This document shows positions 1-8,329 of a stretch of DNA of 64,000 nt, in pieces (the first letter of the stretch is position 1; every line of letters begins with the position of its first letter). The notes beneath the pieces are model-generated. The model made no database searches. It was not told the origin of the DNA and was given only the letters and a program-made list of their open reading frames with translations. The position numbers and the translations under genes were made by a program. Location of the stretch: positions 620,001 to 684,000 of the forward strand of contig NZ_SUPW01000001.1 of the NCBI RefSeq assembly GCF_013337285.1, given 5' to 3'. The stretch is from Agrobacterium tumefaciens (GTDB taxonomy: Bacteria; Pseudomonadota; Alphaproteobacteria; Rhizobiales; Rhizobiaceae).

Positions 1-800
1 ACATGGGCGCGCTCGTCATCCTTGCCGGTTTCCTTTTCGACGATCGAGGCGAGCGTCACGAATTCCTCGACGGTCTTGATCGGCAGGTCGGGGTCGCGCC
101 GCTCCCAGATCATGTCGATCAGCTTGTCCTGCGCCGCGCTCATCTGGTTGATGATCTCTTCGCGCTTGGTGCCGCGGGTGAAGCGATAGGTATCCGGGCG
201 AAGACTGCCCTCGTCAGGCAGGGCGGAGGGCAGCTCGCCATCCAGCACCTCGTCTGCGGCAAGGCGCGCAAACATCTGCTTGACGGTCAGGCCTTCCGGC
301 AGCGACACGGAATAAAGGATCGACTTGCCGGATTCCAGCAGCGTCAAGATGTCCTTCATCGATGCGCCGGCCTTGATCTCGTATTCACCGGCTTTCAGCG
401 TCTGGTCCTTCTGCAGGTAGCTACCTGTCATCAGGCGGAAAATACGGGCATTCGAAACAACGTCGTTACGCTCGAGATTATTGGCGATTTCGATGATGCC
501 AGCGCCGTTGCGCACCGTGAAATGCGTGTTCGTCTCAAGCGGGCCTGGCTCCTGGAACGCGTTGATCATGTAATAGAAAGCGGCAATGGCCAGTACGCAG
601 ACGGCAACCGCAAGCGTCATCAGAAAATTCAGGAAGATCACCAGCTGGCCATGGGCCTTGCGCGAGCGCTTGGGCGGAGCCGGCACCTTTTCCGGGCGCA
701 GCGCCTCGGTCGGAGATTTCGGAATGATCGGGCCGCGATTGCCCTCGCTTCCACCGTCTCGTCCGTATGGTCCCTGGCTGTTCTGGTTCGTGTCGCTCAC
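1..800 (-). CDS. mltG: Endolytic murein transglycosylase MltG (N-terminal part; continues off the window)
   Basis: YceG/MltG family, an inner-membrane lytic transglycosylase that cleaves nascent glycan strands and helps set their length. The minus strand reads from a GTG at 800 (start MSDTNQNSQG), with AGGA a few bases upstream. A Pro/Arg-rich cytoplasmic tail of about 55 residues is followed by one membrane segment (VIFLNFLMTLAVAVCVLAIA) and the LysM-like YceG region (HFTVRNGAGIIEIANNL, LKAGEYEIKAG, VSLPEGLTVKQMF, LRPDTYRF). The reading frame is still open at base 1, after the start of the catalytic part (ASIVEKETGK). It lies downstream of fabF in the same direction, as commonly seen in Rhizobiales. 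The family call is firm; the catalytic glutamate region is only partly visible. Confidence 0.93.
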   Translation of the reverse strand, partial: MSDTNQNSQGPYGRDGGSEGNRGPIIPKSPTEALRPEKVPAPPKRSRKAHGQLVIFLNFLMTLAVAVCVLAIAAFYYMINAFQEPGPLETNTHFTVRNGAGIIEIANNLERNDVVSNARIFRLMTGSYLQKDQTLKAGEYEIKAGASMKDILTLLESGKSILYSVSLPEGLTVKQMFARLAADEVLDGELPSALPDEGSLRPDTYRFTRGTKREEIINQMSAAQDKLIDMIWERRDPDLPIKTVEEFVTLASIVEKETGKDDERAH

Positions 801-1172
801 CGTCGGTCCTTTTCAGTTCGGCGTTGTCAGCGCTTTTTGCGCAGGTAATGCGGCAAAAACAGGTTCGGAATATCTTCCTGCACCACATAGAGAGATCGTG
901 AAGTTGTCTTTGCGTCCTTCACGAATCGTCTTTTCCGGCAAAGCCGGTCAGGAACAACCTTCTGCGGCGTGAAATCGCCCACACCGAGATAATCCTCCCG
1001 AAACCGGTAAACCGTCTCCCGTAAACGACTACAATATCGGCGCGAAAATCGAAATGGCTTTCGCTGACGCGCGATGCGTTCTTCAAAGGAAAGAGCACCC
1101 TCTTTCAGCACCCGCCGGGAGAAAGCCGCAACCGTCCGAGGCGGTTTGCGGCGCGGGTTGCCACCGCAACGG
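801..1172. other. Intergenic region between fabF and mltG
   Basis: About 370 bases without a convincing gene. One 94-codon minus-strand frame (827-1111, GTG start) is open, but it is very rich in Arg, lacks a good ribosome binding site and resembles no family I know, so it is not called. The region probably carries the mltG promoter. Confidence 0.5.
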
Positions 1173-1190
1173 CAAAAGCCGCCGCGGCTT
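1173..1190 (-). terminator. Possible terminator after fabF
   Basis: Read on the minus strand just after the fabF stop: AAGCC, five-base loop GCGGC, GGCTT, then TTTTG. The stem is short and GC-rich with a brief T run, so termination is plausible but unproven. Confidence 0.4.
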
Positions 1191-1198
1191 ATATAATC

Positions 1199-2461
1199 TT
1201 ATGCTTCGTAACGACGCAGCACGAGGGAGGCGTTGGTGCCGCCGAAGCCGAAAGAATTCGAGAGCGCCACGTTGACCTGGCGCTTGCGGGCCTTGTGCGG
1301 CACCAGATCGATCTTCGTCTCCACATCGGGATTATCGAGGTTCAGCGTCGGCGGCACGATATTATCGCGGATCGCGAGCACGGCGAAAATCGCCTCGATT
1401 GCACCCGCAGCACCGAGAAGATGGCCGGTGGCCGACTTGGTGGAAGACATGGAAATCTTCGTAGCCGAATCGCCGACAAGCCGTTCGACTGCGCCAAGCT
1501 CGATCGTATCGGCCATGGTGGAGGTGCCGTGGGCGTTGATATAGTCGATATCATCAGGCGTCAGGCCGGCGCGCTTCAGCGCCATAGCCATGCAGCGATA
1601 GGCGCCATCGCCGTCCTCGGACGGGGCCGTGATGTGGTAGGCATCGCCGGAAAGGCCATAACCGACGACTTCGGCGTAAATCTTCGCGCCGCGCGCTTTG
1701 GCGTGTTCCAGCTCTTCCAGAACGACGATGCCCGCACCCTCACCCATGACGAAACCGTCGCGGTCGCGATCATAGGGCCGGGATGCCTTCTGCGGATCGT
1801 CGTTGTGCTGGGTGGAAAGCGCCTTGCAGGCGGCAAAACCGGCAAGCGCAATGCGGCAGACCGGTGATTCGGCACCGCCGGCAACCATGACCTCGGCATC
1901 ACCGAGCGCGATCAGCCGGGCGGCGTCGCCAATGGCATGCGCGCCGGTCGAGCAGGCCGTCACCACGGAATGATTCGGGCCGCGCAGCTTGTGGCGGATG
2001 GAAACCTGGCCGGATACGAGGTTGATCAGACGGCCGGGAATGAAAAATGGTGAAATACGGCGCGGACCCTTGTCGCGAAGCGTGTAACCCGCATCGACAA
2101 TGCCTTCCAGGCCACCGATCCCGGAGCCGATCAGAACGCCGGTGGCAATCTGGTCTTCATCCGTTTCCGGGTGCCAGTCCGCATCGGCAAGCGCCATGTC
2201 GGCAGCGGCCATGCCATACAGGATGAAAGGATCGATCTTGCGCTGTTCCTTGGGCTCCATCCAGTCATCGGCATTGAAGGTGCCGTTGGAGCCATCACCG
2301 ACGGGAATGCGGCAGGCGATCTTTGCGGGCAAATCTTCGACTTCGAACTCAGTCACGAGACGGGCGCCGTTCTGGCCGGCGAGCAGCCTTTCCCAGGTGA
2401 TTTCCGTTCCGCATCCAAGAGGAGATACCATGCCGGTACCGGTGATAACGACACGCCTCAT
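1199..2461 (-). CDS. fabF: 3-oxoacyl-[acyl-carrier-protein] synthase II (KAS II)
   Basis: Condensing enzyme of type II fatty acid synthesis; it elongates acyl-ACP with malonyl-ACP in the cytoplasm. The 420-residue protein starts MRRVVITGTGMVSPLG, with GGGCGGAG upstream; a longer frame to 2578 exists, but its extra 39 residues do not match the family. The thiolase-fold triad is visible: Cys at about residue 170 in VTACSTGAHAIGDAA, His in NAHGTSTMADTIELGA, and His in SATGHLLGAAGAIEA. The glycine-rich C-terminal NSFGFGGTNASLVLRRY is intact. It lies downstream of acpP but is separated from it by a strong terminator, so it probably has its own promoter in 2462-2647. Confidence 0.97.
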   Translation of the reverse strand: MRRVVITGTGMVSPLGCGTEITWERLLAGQNGARLVTEFEVEDLPAKIACRIPVGDGSNGTFNADDWMEPKEQRKIDPFILYGMAAADMALADADWHPETDEDQIATGVLIGSGIGGLEGIVDAGYTLRDKGPRRISPFFIPGRLINLVSGQVSIRHKLRGPNHSVVTACSTGAHAIGDAARLIALGDAEVMVAGGAESPVCRIALAGFAACKALSTQHNDDPQKASRPYDRDRDGFVMGEGAGIVVLEELEHAKARGAKIYAEVVGYGLSGDAYHITAPSEDGDGAYRCMAMALKRAGLTPDDIDYINAHGTSTMADTIELGAVERLVGDSATKISMSSTKSATGHLLGAAGAIEAIFAVLAIRDNIVPPTLNLDNPDVETKIDLVPHKARKRQVNVALSNSFGFGGTNASLVLRRYEA

Positions 2462-2647
2462 CGCCAACGCTCCGCCCTTATCCAAATCATCAGTCTCTTC
2501 TGCAATGCCGGACGCCATCGAGTGACGTTTGCGAGACGCTGCAGCATTTCGAATGTCCGCACAATCTTCGTCACGCACCGTTTCCGGCCGGGACGCTTAT
2601 GCGGAGGCCGGAACGCGCGCCTGTTCGGGCACGTACCGTCTCCTTAT

Positions 2648-2676
2648 AAAACATTGGCCCGGACGAGCCGGGCCAA
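2648..2676 (-). terminator. Rho-independent terminator of acpP
   Basis: Minus strand: TTGGCCCGG, loop CTCGT, CCGGGCCAA, then TGTTTT. The nine-base arms are perfect. It sits 36 bases past the acpP stop and would separate acpP from fabF. Confidence 0.85.
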
Positions 2677-2712
2677 GATGGGAGGATATTGCACCTCCCC
2701 CATGAAGGTCGA

Positions 2713-2949
2713 TCAGGCCTGGGCCTTCTCGATGAACTTGACGGCGTCGCCAACAGTCAGGATCGAGTCAGCTGCGTCGTCGGGAATTTCAACGCCGAAT
2801 TCTTCTTCGAAAGCCATGACCAGTTCAACGGTGTCGAGCGAGTCAGCGCCCAGATCGTCAATGAAGCTGGCGCCTTCAACAACCTTGTCGGCGTCAACGC
2901 CAAGATGATCAATTACAATTTTCTTTACGCGTTCTGCGATATCGCTCAT
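2713..2949 (-). CDS. acpP: Acyl carrier protein
   Basis: The small acidic carrier of fatty acyl intermediates, 78 residues. It starts [19 protein letters not shown]; the upstream in-frame extension to 3057 is basic and unlike ACP. The phosphopantetheine attachment Ser lies in [20 protein letters not shown] (Ser about residue 37), and the acidic helix II follows. The ribosome binding sequence GAGGAAACCGAC precedes the ATG. Substrates come from FabD, FabG and FabF encoded around it; the AcpS that would activate it is encoded in part at the far end of this window. Confidence 0.98.
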   Translation of the reverse strand: MSDIAERVKKIVIDHLGVDADKVVEGASFIDDLGADSLDTVELVMAFEEEFGVEIPDDAADSILTVGDAVKFIEKAQA

Positions 2950-3300
2950 GTCGGTTTCCTCGACCTTTATTTTGAAAGGGAATGCCTTGCGGCACCCTGC
3001 CCTGTTAGAAGCCCTCATGCGCCGTTCAAATCCGGCACCGCTGGCAAACCCGTTCAACCCGGTCCAAGCTAGACATCGTCACGCAAAATCGCAACGGCTT
3101 CCTGTCTCTCCGGGACGACTGTTCACAGTCTTGGCCCGATTAACACGGTTTCAATCGGTCGAAAAGCCTGAAAACGCGCTAAGCACAGCGTATGACAGGC
3201 AATTTAGCCGGAAACCGGTCGGCGGGGCCTTGCGGCGCAAGCTACCCAACAAGGTGCTGAAATAGCGCCGCAATCGTTTTCATGACGGCTGGAAGCGCCG
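2950..3300. promoter_or_regulatory. Intergenic region upstream of acpP, probable promoter
   Basis: About 350 bases without a gene, between fabG and acpP. On the minus strand TTGAAC (3029-3024), a 16-base spacer and TAACAG (3007-3002) form a weak promoter-like pair about 55 bases upstream of the acpP ATG. A GACGGC/GCCGTC inverted repeat (3284-3302) overlaps the fabG stop but has no T run. Confidence 0.35.
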
Positions 3301-4038
3301 TCAGATCATCGCCATGCCGCCGTTGACGTGCAGGGTCTGACCGGTCATATAGGCCGCCTCGTTGGAAGCCAGATAAAGAACGGCAGACGCGACTTCCGCG
3401 CCGGTGCCCATGCGCTTCATGGGAATGGCGCCCATGATGGCGTCTTTCTGCTTGTCGTTCAGCTTGCCGGTCATGGCGCTTTCAATGAAGCCCGGGGCCA
3501 CGCAGTTGACGGTGACGTTGCGGGTGGCGATTTCCTGCGCCAGCGACTTCGAAAAACCGATCATGCCGGCCTTGGAGGCGCAATAATTGGCCTGGCCGGG
3601 GTTGCCGGTAACGCCGACGATGGAGGTGATGTTGATGATGCGGCCGAAGCGGCGGCGCATCATCGGATGCGTCAGCTCACGCGTCAGGCGGAACATTGCG
3701 GTCAGGTTCACTTCGATGACGTTGTCCCAGTCCTCGTCGCTCATGCGCACGAAGAGGCCGTCCTTGGTGATACCGGCATTGTTGACGAGAATATCGACGC
3801 CTTCCAGCTCGGCTTCGGCCTTTTCGCCGAGCGTCTTGACCTCGGCGCGATCGGAAAGGTTAGCCGGGAAAATCTTGACGCGATCGCCAAGTTCCGCCGC
3901 CAGCGCCTCGAGTTTTTCAACGCGCGTGCCGTGCAGGCCGACGGTTGCGCCCTGTTTGTGCAGAAGGCGGGCGATTTCCTCGCCGATGCCACCGGTCGCG
4001 CCGGTAACGAGAGCCTTGCGGCCTGTCAGATCTAACAT
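3301..4038 (-). CDS. fabG: 3-oxoacyl-[acyl-carrier-protein] reductase
   Basis: NADPH-dependent SDR that reduces 3-ketoacyl-ACP in the fatty acid cycle; 245 residues, the usual length. It starts MLDLTGRKALVTGATGGIG (cofactor loop TGATGGIG). NNAG, the catalytic Ser in INITSIVGVTGNPGQ, and Tyr/Lys in YCASKAG are present, followed by VNCVAPGFIESAMT and the C-terminal TGQTLHVNGGMAMI. The chosen ATG has AAGGAACAGGAC upstream; a 17-residue extension is open but unsupported. fabD lies 97 bases upstream in the same direction. Confidence 0.97.
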   Translation of the reverse strand: MLDLTGRKALVTGATGGIGEEIARLLHKQGATVGLHGTRVEKLEALAAELGDRVKIFPANLSDRAEVKTLGEKAEAELEGVDILVNNAGITKDGLFVRMSDEDWDNVIEVNLTAMFRLTRELTHPMMRRRFGRIINITSIVGVTGNPGQANYCASKAGMIGFSKSLAQEIATRNVTVNCVAPGFIESAMTGKLNDKQKDAIMGAIPMKRMGTGAEVASAVLYLASNEAAYMTGQTLHVNGGMAMI

Positions 4039-4135
4039 GTCCTGTTCCTTCTTTAGAGCAACTCCGCAGGAAATTTTGCGGTTCTGCATCGGGAATTGTC
4101 AAAAACGAAAAAGCCATTGCGGGCGAAACCCGCTA

Positions 4136-5080
4136 TCAGCCTATCAGAGTGGCAAGAAGCTGGTCGATATCGGCAGCGCCGTTGACGGCAACGCCGTTCA
4201 CGGTCTTGTCGATGCGGCGGGCAAGGCCCGTCAGCACCTTGCCGGAGCCGATCTCGTAAAGCTGGGTCACGTTGTTGGCGGCAAACCATTCCACCGTCTC
4301 GCGCCAGCGTACCTGGCCCGTCACCTGCTCTACCAGCAAAGCGGCGATCTCATTGGCGTCGGAAACGGGAGCGGCACGCACATTGGCGATAACAGGCACG
4401 ACTGGATTGTTCTTTTCGACCTTGACCAGCGCCTCGCGCATGGCTTCCGCAGCCGGCGCCATCAGCGCGGAGTGGAAGGGCGCGGAAACCGGCAGCATGA
4501 TGGCGCGCTTGGCGCCCTTTTCGGAAGCGATCGCGGCGGCTTTCTCGACAGCGGCCTTGGAGCCGGAAATGACCAGCTGGCCGCCGCCATTATCATTGGC
4601 GATCTGGCAGACGCCGAGAACACCGGCCTCGTCGCAGATTGCCGAAACCACATCATGCTCCAGCCCGATGATCGCCGCCATCGCGCCTTCGCCGACAGGC
4701 ACGGCGGCCTGCATGGCGTTGCCGCGGATGCGCAGAAGCCGCGCGGTATCCGCAATCGAAAAAGTGCCGGCGGCACAGAGCGCCGAATATTCGCCGAGCG
4801 AATGGCCGGCAACATAAGAAACAGCGTCGGACAGTTTCAGGCCGCGCGCTTCGAGAACCCGCATGACCGCCATGGACACCGCCATGAGGGCGGGCTGGGC
4901 GTTCGCCGTCAGCGTCAGCGTTTCTTCCGGGCCGTTCCACATGATATCGGAAAGCTTCTGGCCGAGCGCCTCATCGACTTCCGCAAACACGGCGCGCGCC
5001 TCGACATAGGTATCGGCAAGTTCCTTGCCCATGCCGACGGCCTGGCTTCCCTGACCGGGAAATGTGAATGCAATACCCAT
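4136..5080 (-). CDS. fabD: Malonyl-CoA:ACP transacylase
   Basis: Transfers malonyl from CoA to ACP, supplying the extender for FabF-type enzymes. 314 residues, starting MGIAFTFPGQGSQAVGMGKE (oxyanion-forming GQGSQ). The nucleophile elbow is GHSLGEYSAL (Ser about residue 93), and the catalytic His is in VSAPFHSALM. The ribosome binding sequence AGAAGGAC precedes the ATG. It is the first gene of the fabD-fabG-acpP-fabF run and is divergent from the aldo/keto reductase gene across about 220 bases. Confidence 0.97.
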   Translation of the reverse strand: MGIAFTFPGQGSQAVGMGKELADTYVEARAVFAEVDEALGQKLSDIMWNGPEETLTLTANAQPALMAVSMAVMRVLEARGLKLSDAVSYVAGHSLGEYSALCAAGTFSIADTARLLRIRGNAMQAAVPVGEGAMAAIIGLEHDVVSAICDEAGVLGVCQIANDNGGGQLVISGSKAAVEKAAAIASEKGAKRAIMLPVSAPFHSALMAPAAEAMREALVKVEKNNPVVPVIANVRAAPVSDANEIAALLVEQVTGQVRWRETVEWFAANNVTQLYEIGSGKVLTGLARRIDKTVNGVAVNGAADIDQLLATLIG

Positions 5081-5301
5081 GGGATGTGGTCCTTCTTTTC
5101 TGGATTGCCCTTATTCCAGTGACTTCCATTCACATTCCGGCCAGCGGTGTCAAGACTTGACGCCCTGCGGCGGGCGCATCCGCAGGGTTTTGCCACCCTA
5201 TTCACTCTTTCTTTTAGTCATATTTTTTCTTGCACTGCGGCAATTCCCTATTACTTTCATGCGACCTTTCACACCATCTCGCCAAGCACCGGGACATTTC
5301 C

Positions 5302-6345
5302 ATGAAACAGAGACTATTGGGCCGCACGGGTATATCCGTGTCCGAAATTTGCCTTGGCACCATGACGTGGGGCACGCAGAACACTGAAGCCGAGGCGCAT
5401 GCGCAGATGGATTACGCCGTCGAAAACGGCGTCAATTTCTTCGACACGGCCGAGCTTTACCCCACCACCCCCGTTTCCGCCGAAACGCAGGGGCGGACGG
5501 AAGAATATATCGGCACATGGTTCGAAAAGACCGGCAAGCGCGATCAGGTGGTGCTCGCCACCAAGGTTGCCGGTTCGGGACGCGATTATATTCGCGGTGG
5601 CCGCGATATCGATGCGAGCGCCATCCGCGAGGCGGTGGATACCAGCCTTGCACGTCTGAAGACGGACTATATCGACCTTTACCAGATCCACTGGCCTAAC
5701 CGCGGCACTTACCACTTCCGCGGCGTCTGGGGTTTCGATGCCTCCGGCCAGGACAAGGAGCGCACGATCGCCGAAATCACGGAAAAGCTCGATACGCTCG
5801 GCGAACTGGTGAAAGCCGGCAAGATCCGCGCCATCGGCCTCTCCAACGAAAGCGCCTGGGGCACGCAGAAATATATCGACATCGCCGAGGCCCGTGGCCT
5901 GCCGCGCGTCGCCACCATCCAGAACGAATATAATCTGCTCTATCGCAGCTTCGATCTGGACATGTCGGAAGTCGCTCATCACGAGGATGTCGGCCTGCTC
6001 GCTTATTCGCCACTGGCGGCCGGACTTCTCACCGGCAAATACCAGAATGGCGCATATCCGGCGGGATCCCGCGGCACCATCAACAGGGAACTCGGCGGCC
6101 GCCTGCAGCCGCATCAGGAAGCGCCGGTCAAGGCCTATCTGGAGCTTGCGGCGCAACATGGGCTCGATCCGGCGCAGCTCGCGATCGCATTTTGCCTCAC
6201 CCGCCCCTTCATGGCCTCGGCCATCATCGGCGCGACGACGAACGAGCAGTTGAAGGTGGATATTGCGGCTGCGGATGTGAAGCTGTCAGAAGAGGTGCTG
6301 AAGGGGATTGCGGCGATCCATCGGAAGTATCCGATGGCGATCTAA
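5302..6345 (+). CDS. Aldo/keto reductase, Tas-like
   Basis: NAD(P)H-dependent oxidoreductase of the aldo/keto reductase superfamily, 347 residues. The start MKQRLLGRTGISVSEICLGT was chosen over a 24-residue upstream extension because it begins at the first barrel strand. The catalytic tetrad is recognisable: Asp and Tyr in FFDTAELYP, Lys in LATKVAGSG and His in YQIHWPNRG. Cofactor-binding segments are AIGLSNESAWGTQ and AIIGATTNEQLK. The TTPVSAETQGRTEEYIGTW stretch resembles E. coli Tas. The substrate is unknown. Confidence 0.9.
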   Translation: MKQRLLGRTGISVSEICLGTMTWGTQNTEAEAHAQMDYAVENGVNFFDTAELYPTTPVSAETQGRTEEYIGTWFEKTGKRDQVVLATKVAGSGRDYIRGGRDIDASAIREAVDTSLARLKTDYIDLYQIHWPNRGTYHFRGVWGFDASGQDKERTIAEITEKLDTLGELVKAGKIRAIGLSNESAWGTQKYIDIAEARGLPRVATIQNEYNLLYRSFDLDMSEVAHHEDVGLLAYSPLAAGLLTGKYQNGAYPAGSRGTINRELGGRLQPHQEAPVKAYLELAAQHGLDPAQLAIAFCLTRPFMASAIIGATTNEQLKVDIAAADVKLSEEVLKGIAAIHRKYPMAI

Positions 6346-6411
6346 ACTATCCCCGGGCCATAAATTCAAATAAAACCATCTTTCAATACCAATTGAATTC
6401 TGTATTATTAT

Positions 6412-6447
6412 GTTCACCGGCGCGTATATCGGTACACGCCGGTGAAC
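6412..6447. promoter_or_regulatory. Large palindrome upstream of the DUF2272-like gene
   Basis: Perfect 11-base arms GTTCACCGGCG and CGCCGGTGAAC, continued after one mismatch by GTA/TAC around the loop TATCGG. It lies in AT-rich sequence about 70 bases before the next gene. There is no T run on the plus side, so it is an odd terminator for the aldo/keto reductase gene; it could be an operator or an RNA element. Confidence 0.6.
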
Positions 6448-6518
6448 TTCATAAATAGATAAAATAATTGACCGGATTTTTACAAAAATAACAAATATAT
6501 TACAATTGGGAGAATTCG

Positions 6519-7154
6519 ATGGCCAAGACAGTCTCAGATATTCTCAATGTTGCCGATCAGGAGTGGAAGCACTGGGGAAACTCCACATGGAACCTTTCTA
6601 CTGACGCCAGGCACATCCGGCACAAGGATGACGACCGCATATTCGCAAAATACGTCATCAAGAACTATAATTCCGTTGGAGGTGGAACGCCGACGGAGGA
6701 TGATGTTATGAACGACCACTATTTCTGGTCGGCCGTCGGAATTTCCTACGTGTTCCATGCCGCGCAATTCAGCAAGAAAGAGTTTCCTTTCGCGGAATCG
6801 CATTCCGTATGGATTCGCCATTTCATAAAAGCGCGTAAGCAAAACTCGACGAGCGCCCTCTACCATGGATACCGGCTGAAGGAGGCTGGCGCGACCCCGG
6901 ATGTCGGCGATATCGTTGGCTATACCTATGACAAAGTCAGCTTCCAGCAGGCGCAGGGTTACTATGACAAGGTGGGCAGCTATAAGTCCCATACCGATAT
7001 TGTCGTTGCCAGACGACCGGGCGAAATCGACGTCATAGGCTTCAATGTTCTCGACTCGGTGACAAAGAAAACGATCCCGCTCAGTGAAAGCGGCCATATC
7101 GCCGATACCAGGCATAAATGGTTCGTCGTTCTGAAGAAAAACGCGCTTAACTGA
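6519..7154 (+). CDS. DUF2272-like protein, possible peptidoglycan hydrolase fold
   Basis: 211 residues with no signal peptide or membrane segment. Motifs resemble DUF2272, a family related to NlpC/P60 and CHAP hydrolases: NDHYFWSAVGISYVFHAA near residue 70, FPFAESHSVWIRHFI near residue 95, GATPDVGDIVGYTYD near residue 125 and SHTDIVVARR near residue 160. There is no cysteine at all, so if it is catalytic it cannot use a Cys nucleophile. The ribosome binding site GGGAGA lies six bases before the ATG. The gene and its upstream 160 bases are visibly AT-richer than the flanks, suggesting acquisition. It has no partner gene in the same direction before rpsF, so no immunity protein is evident. DUF2272-type proteins have been discussed as amidase effectors in Agrobacterium; that role here is inference only. 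Confidence 0.65.
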   Translation: MAKTVSDILNVADQEWKHWGNSTWNLSTDARHIRHKDDDRIFAKYVIKNYNSVGGGTPTEDDVMNDHYFWSAVGISYVFHAAQFSKKEFPFAESHSVWIRHFIKARKQNSTSALYHGYRLKEAGATPDVGDIVGYTYDKVSFQQAQGYYDKVGSYKSHTDIVVARRPGEIDVIGFNVLDSVTKKTIPLSESGHIADTRHKWFVVLKKNALN

Positions 7155-7162
7155 CAAAACCA

Positions 7163-7190
7163 TTGCCAAAACGTGAAAAATCCGTATAAG
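7163..7190 (+). promoter_or_regulatory. Probable promoter of the rpsF operon
   Basis: TTGCCA (7163-7168), 16-base spacer, TATAAG (7185-7190). A start near 7197 would leave a 5' leader of about 220 bases before rpsF, long enough for the autoregulatory leader known for S6:S18 in other bacteria. I could not draw the known S6:S18 motif with confidence. Confidence 0.5.
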
Positions 7191-7420
7191 CGCGCTGTTC
7201 ACAACACCCGGTCCAATTGGCTGGTGGCTGAACGGAGGGCTGGTTTCGGTAACGAAACAGCAGGAACCATAAGGTTTTTCCGGCCTCCCGTGTCTCCGCT
7301 CTCGACCGTCTCGAACAACGCTTTTCTTGCTTTAAGGCTTTATCGCCTAACCAGGAGCAGTCGTTGAGGCTTAGCGCCGTTGCCGGGTGAAGGACGAAAC
7401 GCAAGAAAGGCAAAGCTTAA

Positions 7421-7882
7421 ATGGCTCTTTACGAACACATCTTCCTTGCCCGGCAGGATATTTCTGCCCAGCAGGTCGACGCACTTGTCGAGCAGTACAA
7501 GGGCGTTATCGAATCGTTCGGCGGTAAAGTCGGACGCGTCGAGAACTGGGGTCTGAAGTCCCTTACCTACCGCATCAAGAAGAACCGCAAGGCTCACTAC
7601 GCTCTCATGGACATCGACGCTCCGGCGCCTGCGATCCATGAAATCGAGCGTCAGATGCGCATCAACGAAGACGTTCTTCGCTACATGACCATCGCCGTCG
7701 AAGCCCACGAAGAAGGCCCGTCCGCGATGATGCAGAAGCGCGATCGTGACGACCGTCCGCGCCGTGACGGCGACCGTCCGGACCGTGGCCCGCGCGAAGA
7801 TCGTGGTCCGCGTCCGCCGCGTGAAGGTGGCTTCGGCGACCGCGAAGATCGTCCGCGCCGTCCGCGCGAAGACCGTGCATAA
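7421..7882 (+). CDS. rpsF: 30S ribosomal protein S6 (bS6) with long charged tail
   Basis: Ribosomal small-subunit protein that pairs with S18. 153 residues, starting [20 protein letters not shown]. The globular part ends near residue 105, with [19 protein letters not shown] and [14 protein letters not shown]. It is followed by about 45 residues of nearly pure Arg/Asp/Pro/Gly (DRPRR, DRPDRG, REDRGPR, REDRPRR), which is longer than the E. coli tail but typical of Rhizobiales. It is the first gene of rpsF-rpsR-DUF2232-rplI. Confidence 0.98.
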   Translation: MALYEHIFLARQDISAQQVDALVEQYKGVIESFGGKVGRVENWGLKSLTYRIKKNRKAHYALMDIDAPAPAIHEIERQMRINEDVLRYMTIAVEAHEEGPSAMMQKRDRDDRPRRDGDRPDRGPREDRGPRPPREGGFGDREDRPRRPREDRA

Positions 7883-7895
7883 GGAGAATTGACCA

Positions 7896-8144
7896 ATGGC
7901 TGATACATCCTCTTCCCAGGCACGCCGCCCGTTCCACCGCCGTCGCAAGACGTGCCCTTTCTCCGGCGCAAACGCTCCGAAGATCGACTACAAGGACGTT
8001 CGTCTGCTGCAGCGCTACATTTCCGAGCGCGGCAAGATCGTTCCTTCCCGCATCACGGCCGTTTCCCAGAAGAAGCAGCGCGAACTCGCCCAGGCGATCA
8101 AGCGCGCCCGTTTCCTCGGCCTGCTGCCTTACGTCGTAGCGTAA
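7896..8144 (+). CDS. rpsR: 30S ribosomal protein S18 (bS18)
   Basis: 82-residue basic ribosomal protein, partner of S6. Recognisable segments: [53 protein letters not shown] and [13 protein letters not shown]. The start has GGAGAATTGACC just upstream, 13 bases after rpsF, so translation is probably coupled. A terminator-like hairpin follows at 8155. Confidence 0.98.
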   Translation: MADTSSSQARRPFHRRRKTCPFSGANAPKIDYKDVRLLQRYISERGKIVPSRITAVSQKKQRELAQAIKRARFLGLLPYVVA

Positions 8145-8154
8145 TGAATTAAAG

Positions 8155-8184
8155 CGAGGCTGCGTTTTGGCGCGGCCTCGTTTT
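8155..8184 (+). terminator. Terminator-like hairpin after rpsR
   Basis: CGAGGC, then TGCG/CGCG with one mismatch around TTTTGG, then GCCTCG followed by TTTT. It probably reduces read-through into the DUF2232 gene and rplI. Confidence 0.7.
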
Positions 8185-8186
8185 CT

Positions 8187-8233
8187 CTAAAGCAACTGAC
8201 TTTTAATCAGTAGGTTGCGAGTTCAAATCCTTC
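8187..8233 (+). pseudogene. tRNA-Lys(TTT)-like 3' fragment
   Basis: Exact tRNA spacing from about position 22 to 65: anticodon stem ACTGA/TCAGT (8195-8199, 8207-8211) with loop CTTTTAA (anticodon TTT), a five-base variable loop AGGTT, and a T arm with loop TTCAAAT (8222-8228). The T stem has lost two of its five pairs. The D arm and 5' acceptor strand are absent because the rpsR terminator lies there, and no matching 3' acceptor plus CCA is seen. It is therefore a remnant, not a working tRNA. Confidence 0.6.
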
Positions 8234-8329
8234 CGCGTTGGGCGCGGATCGATACCATAAAACCCATGTTGGGGATGACGCTCCTTAGGAACGATCCTCT
8301 AACTGCTTAAGTTTCAGCAGGACAGCGAA

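Noticed and set aside
827-1111. 94-codon minus-strand ORF between fabF and mltG
   Set aside because: GTG start without a good ribosome binding site, very basic composition and no family resemblance.
3284-3302. GACGGC/GCCGTC inverted repeat as fabG terminator
   Set aside because: It overlaps the stop codon and has no T run on the minus strand, so termination there is not supported.
8187-8233. Functional tRNA-Lys gene
   Set aside because: No D arm, no acceptor stem, two mismatches in the T stem; only a remnant.
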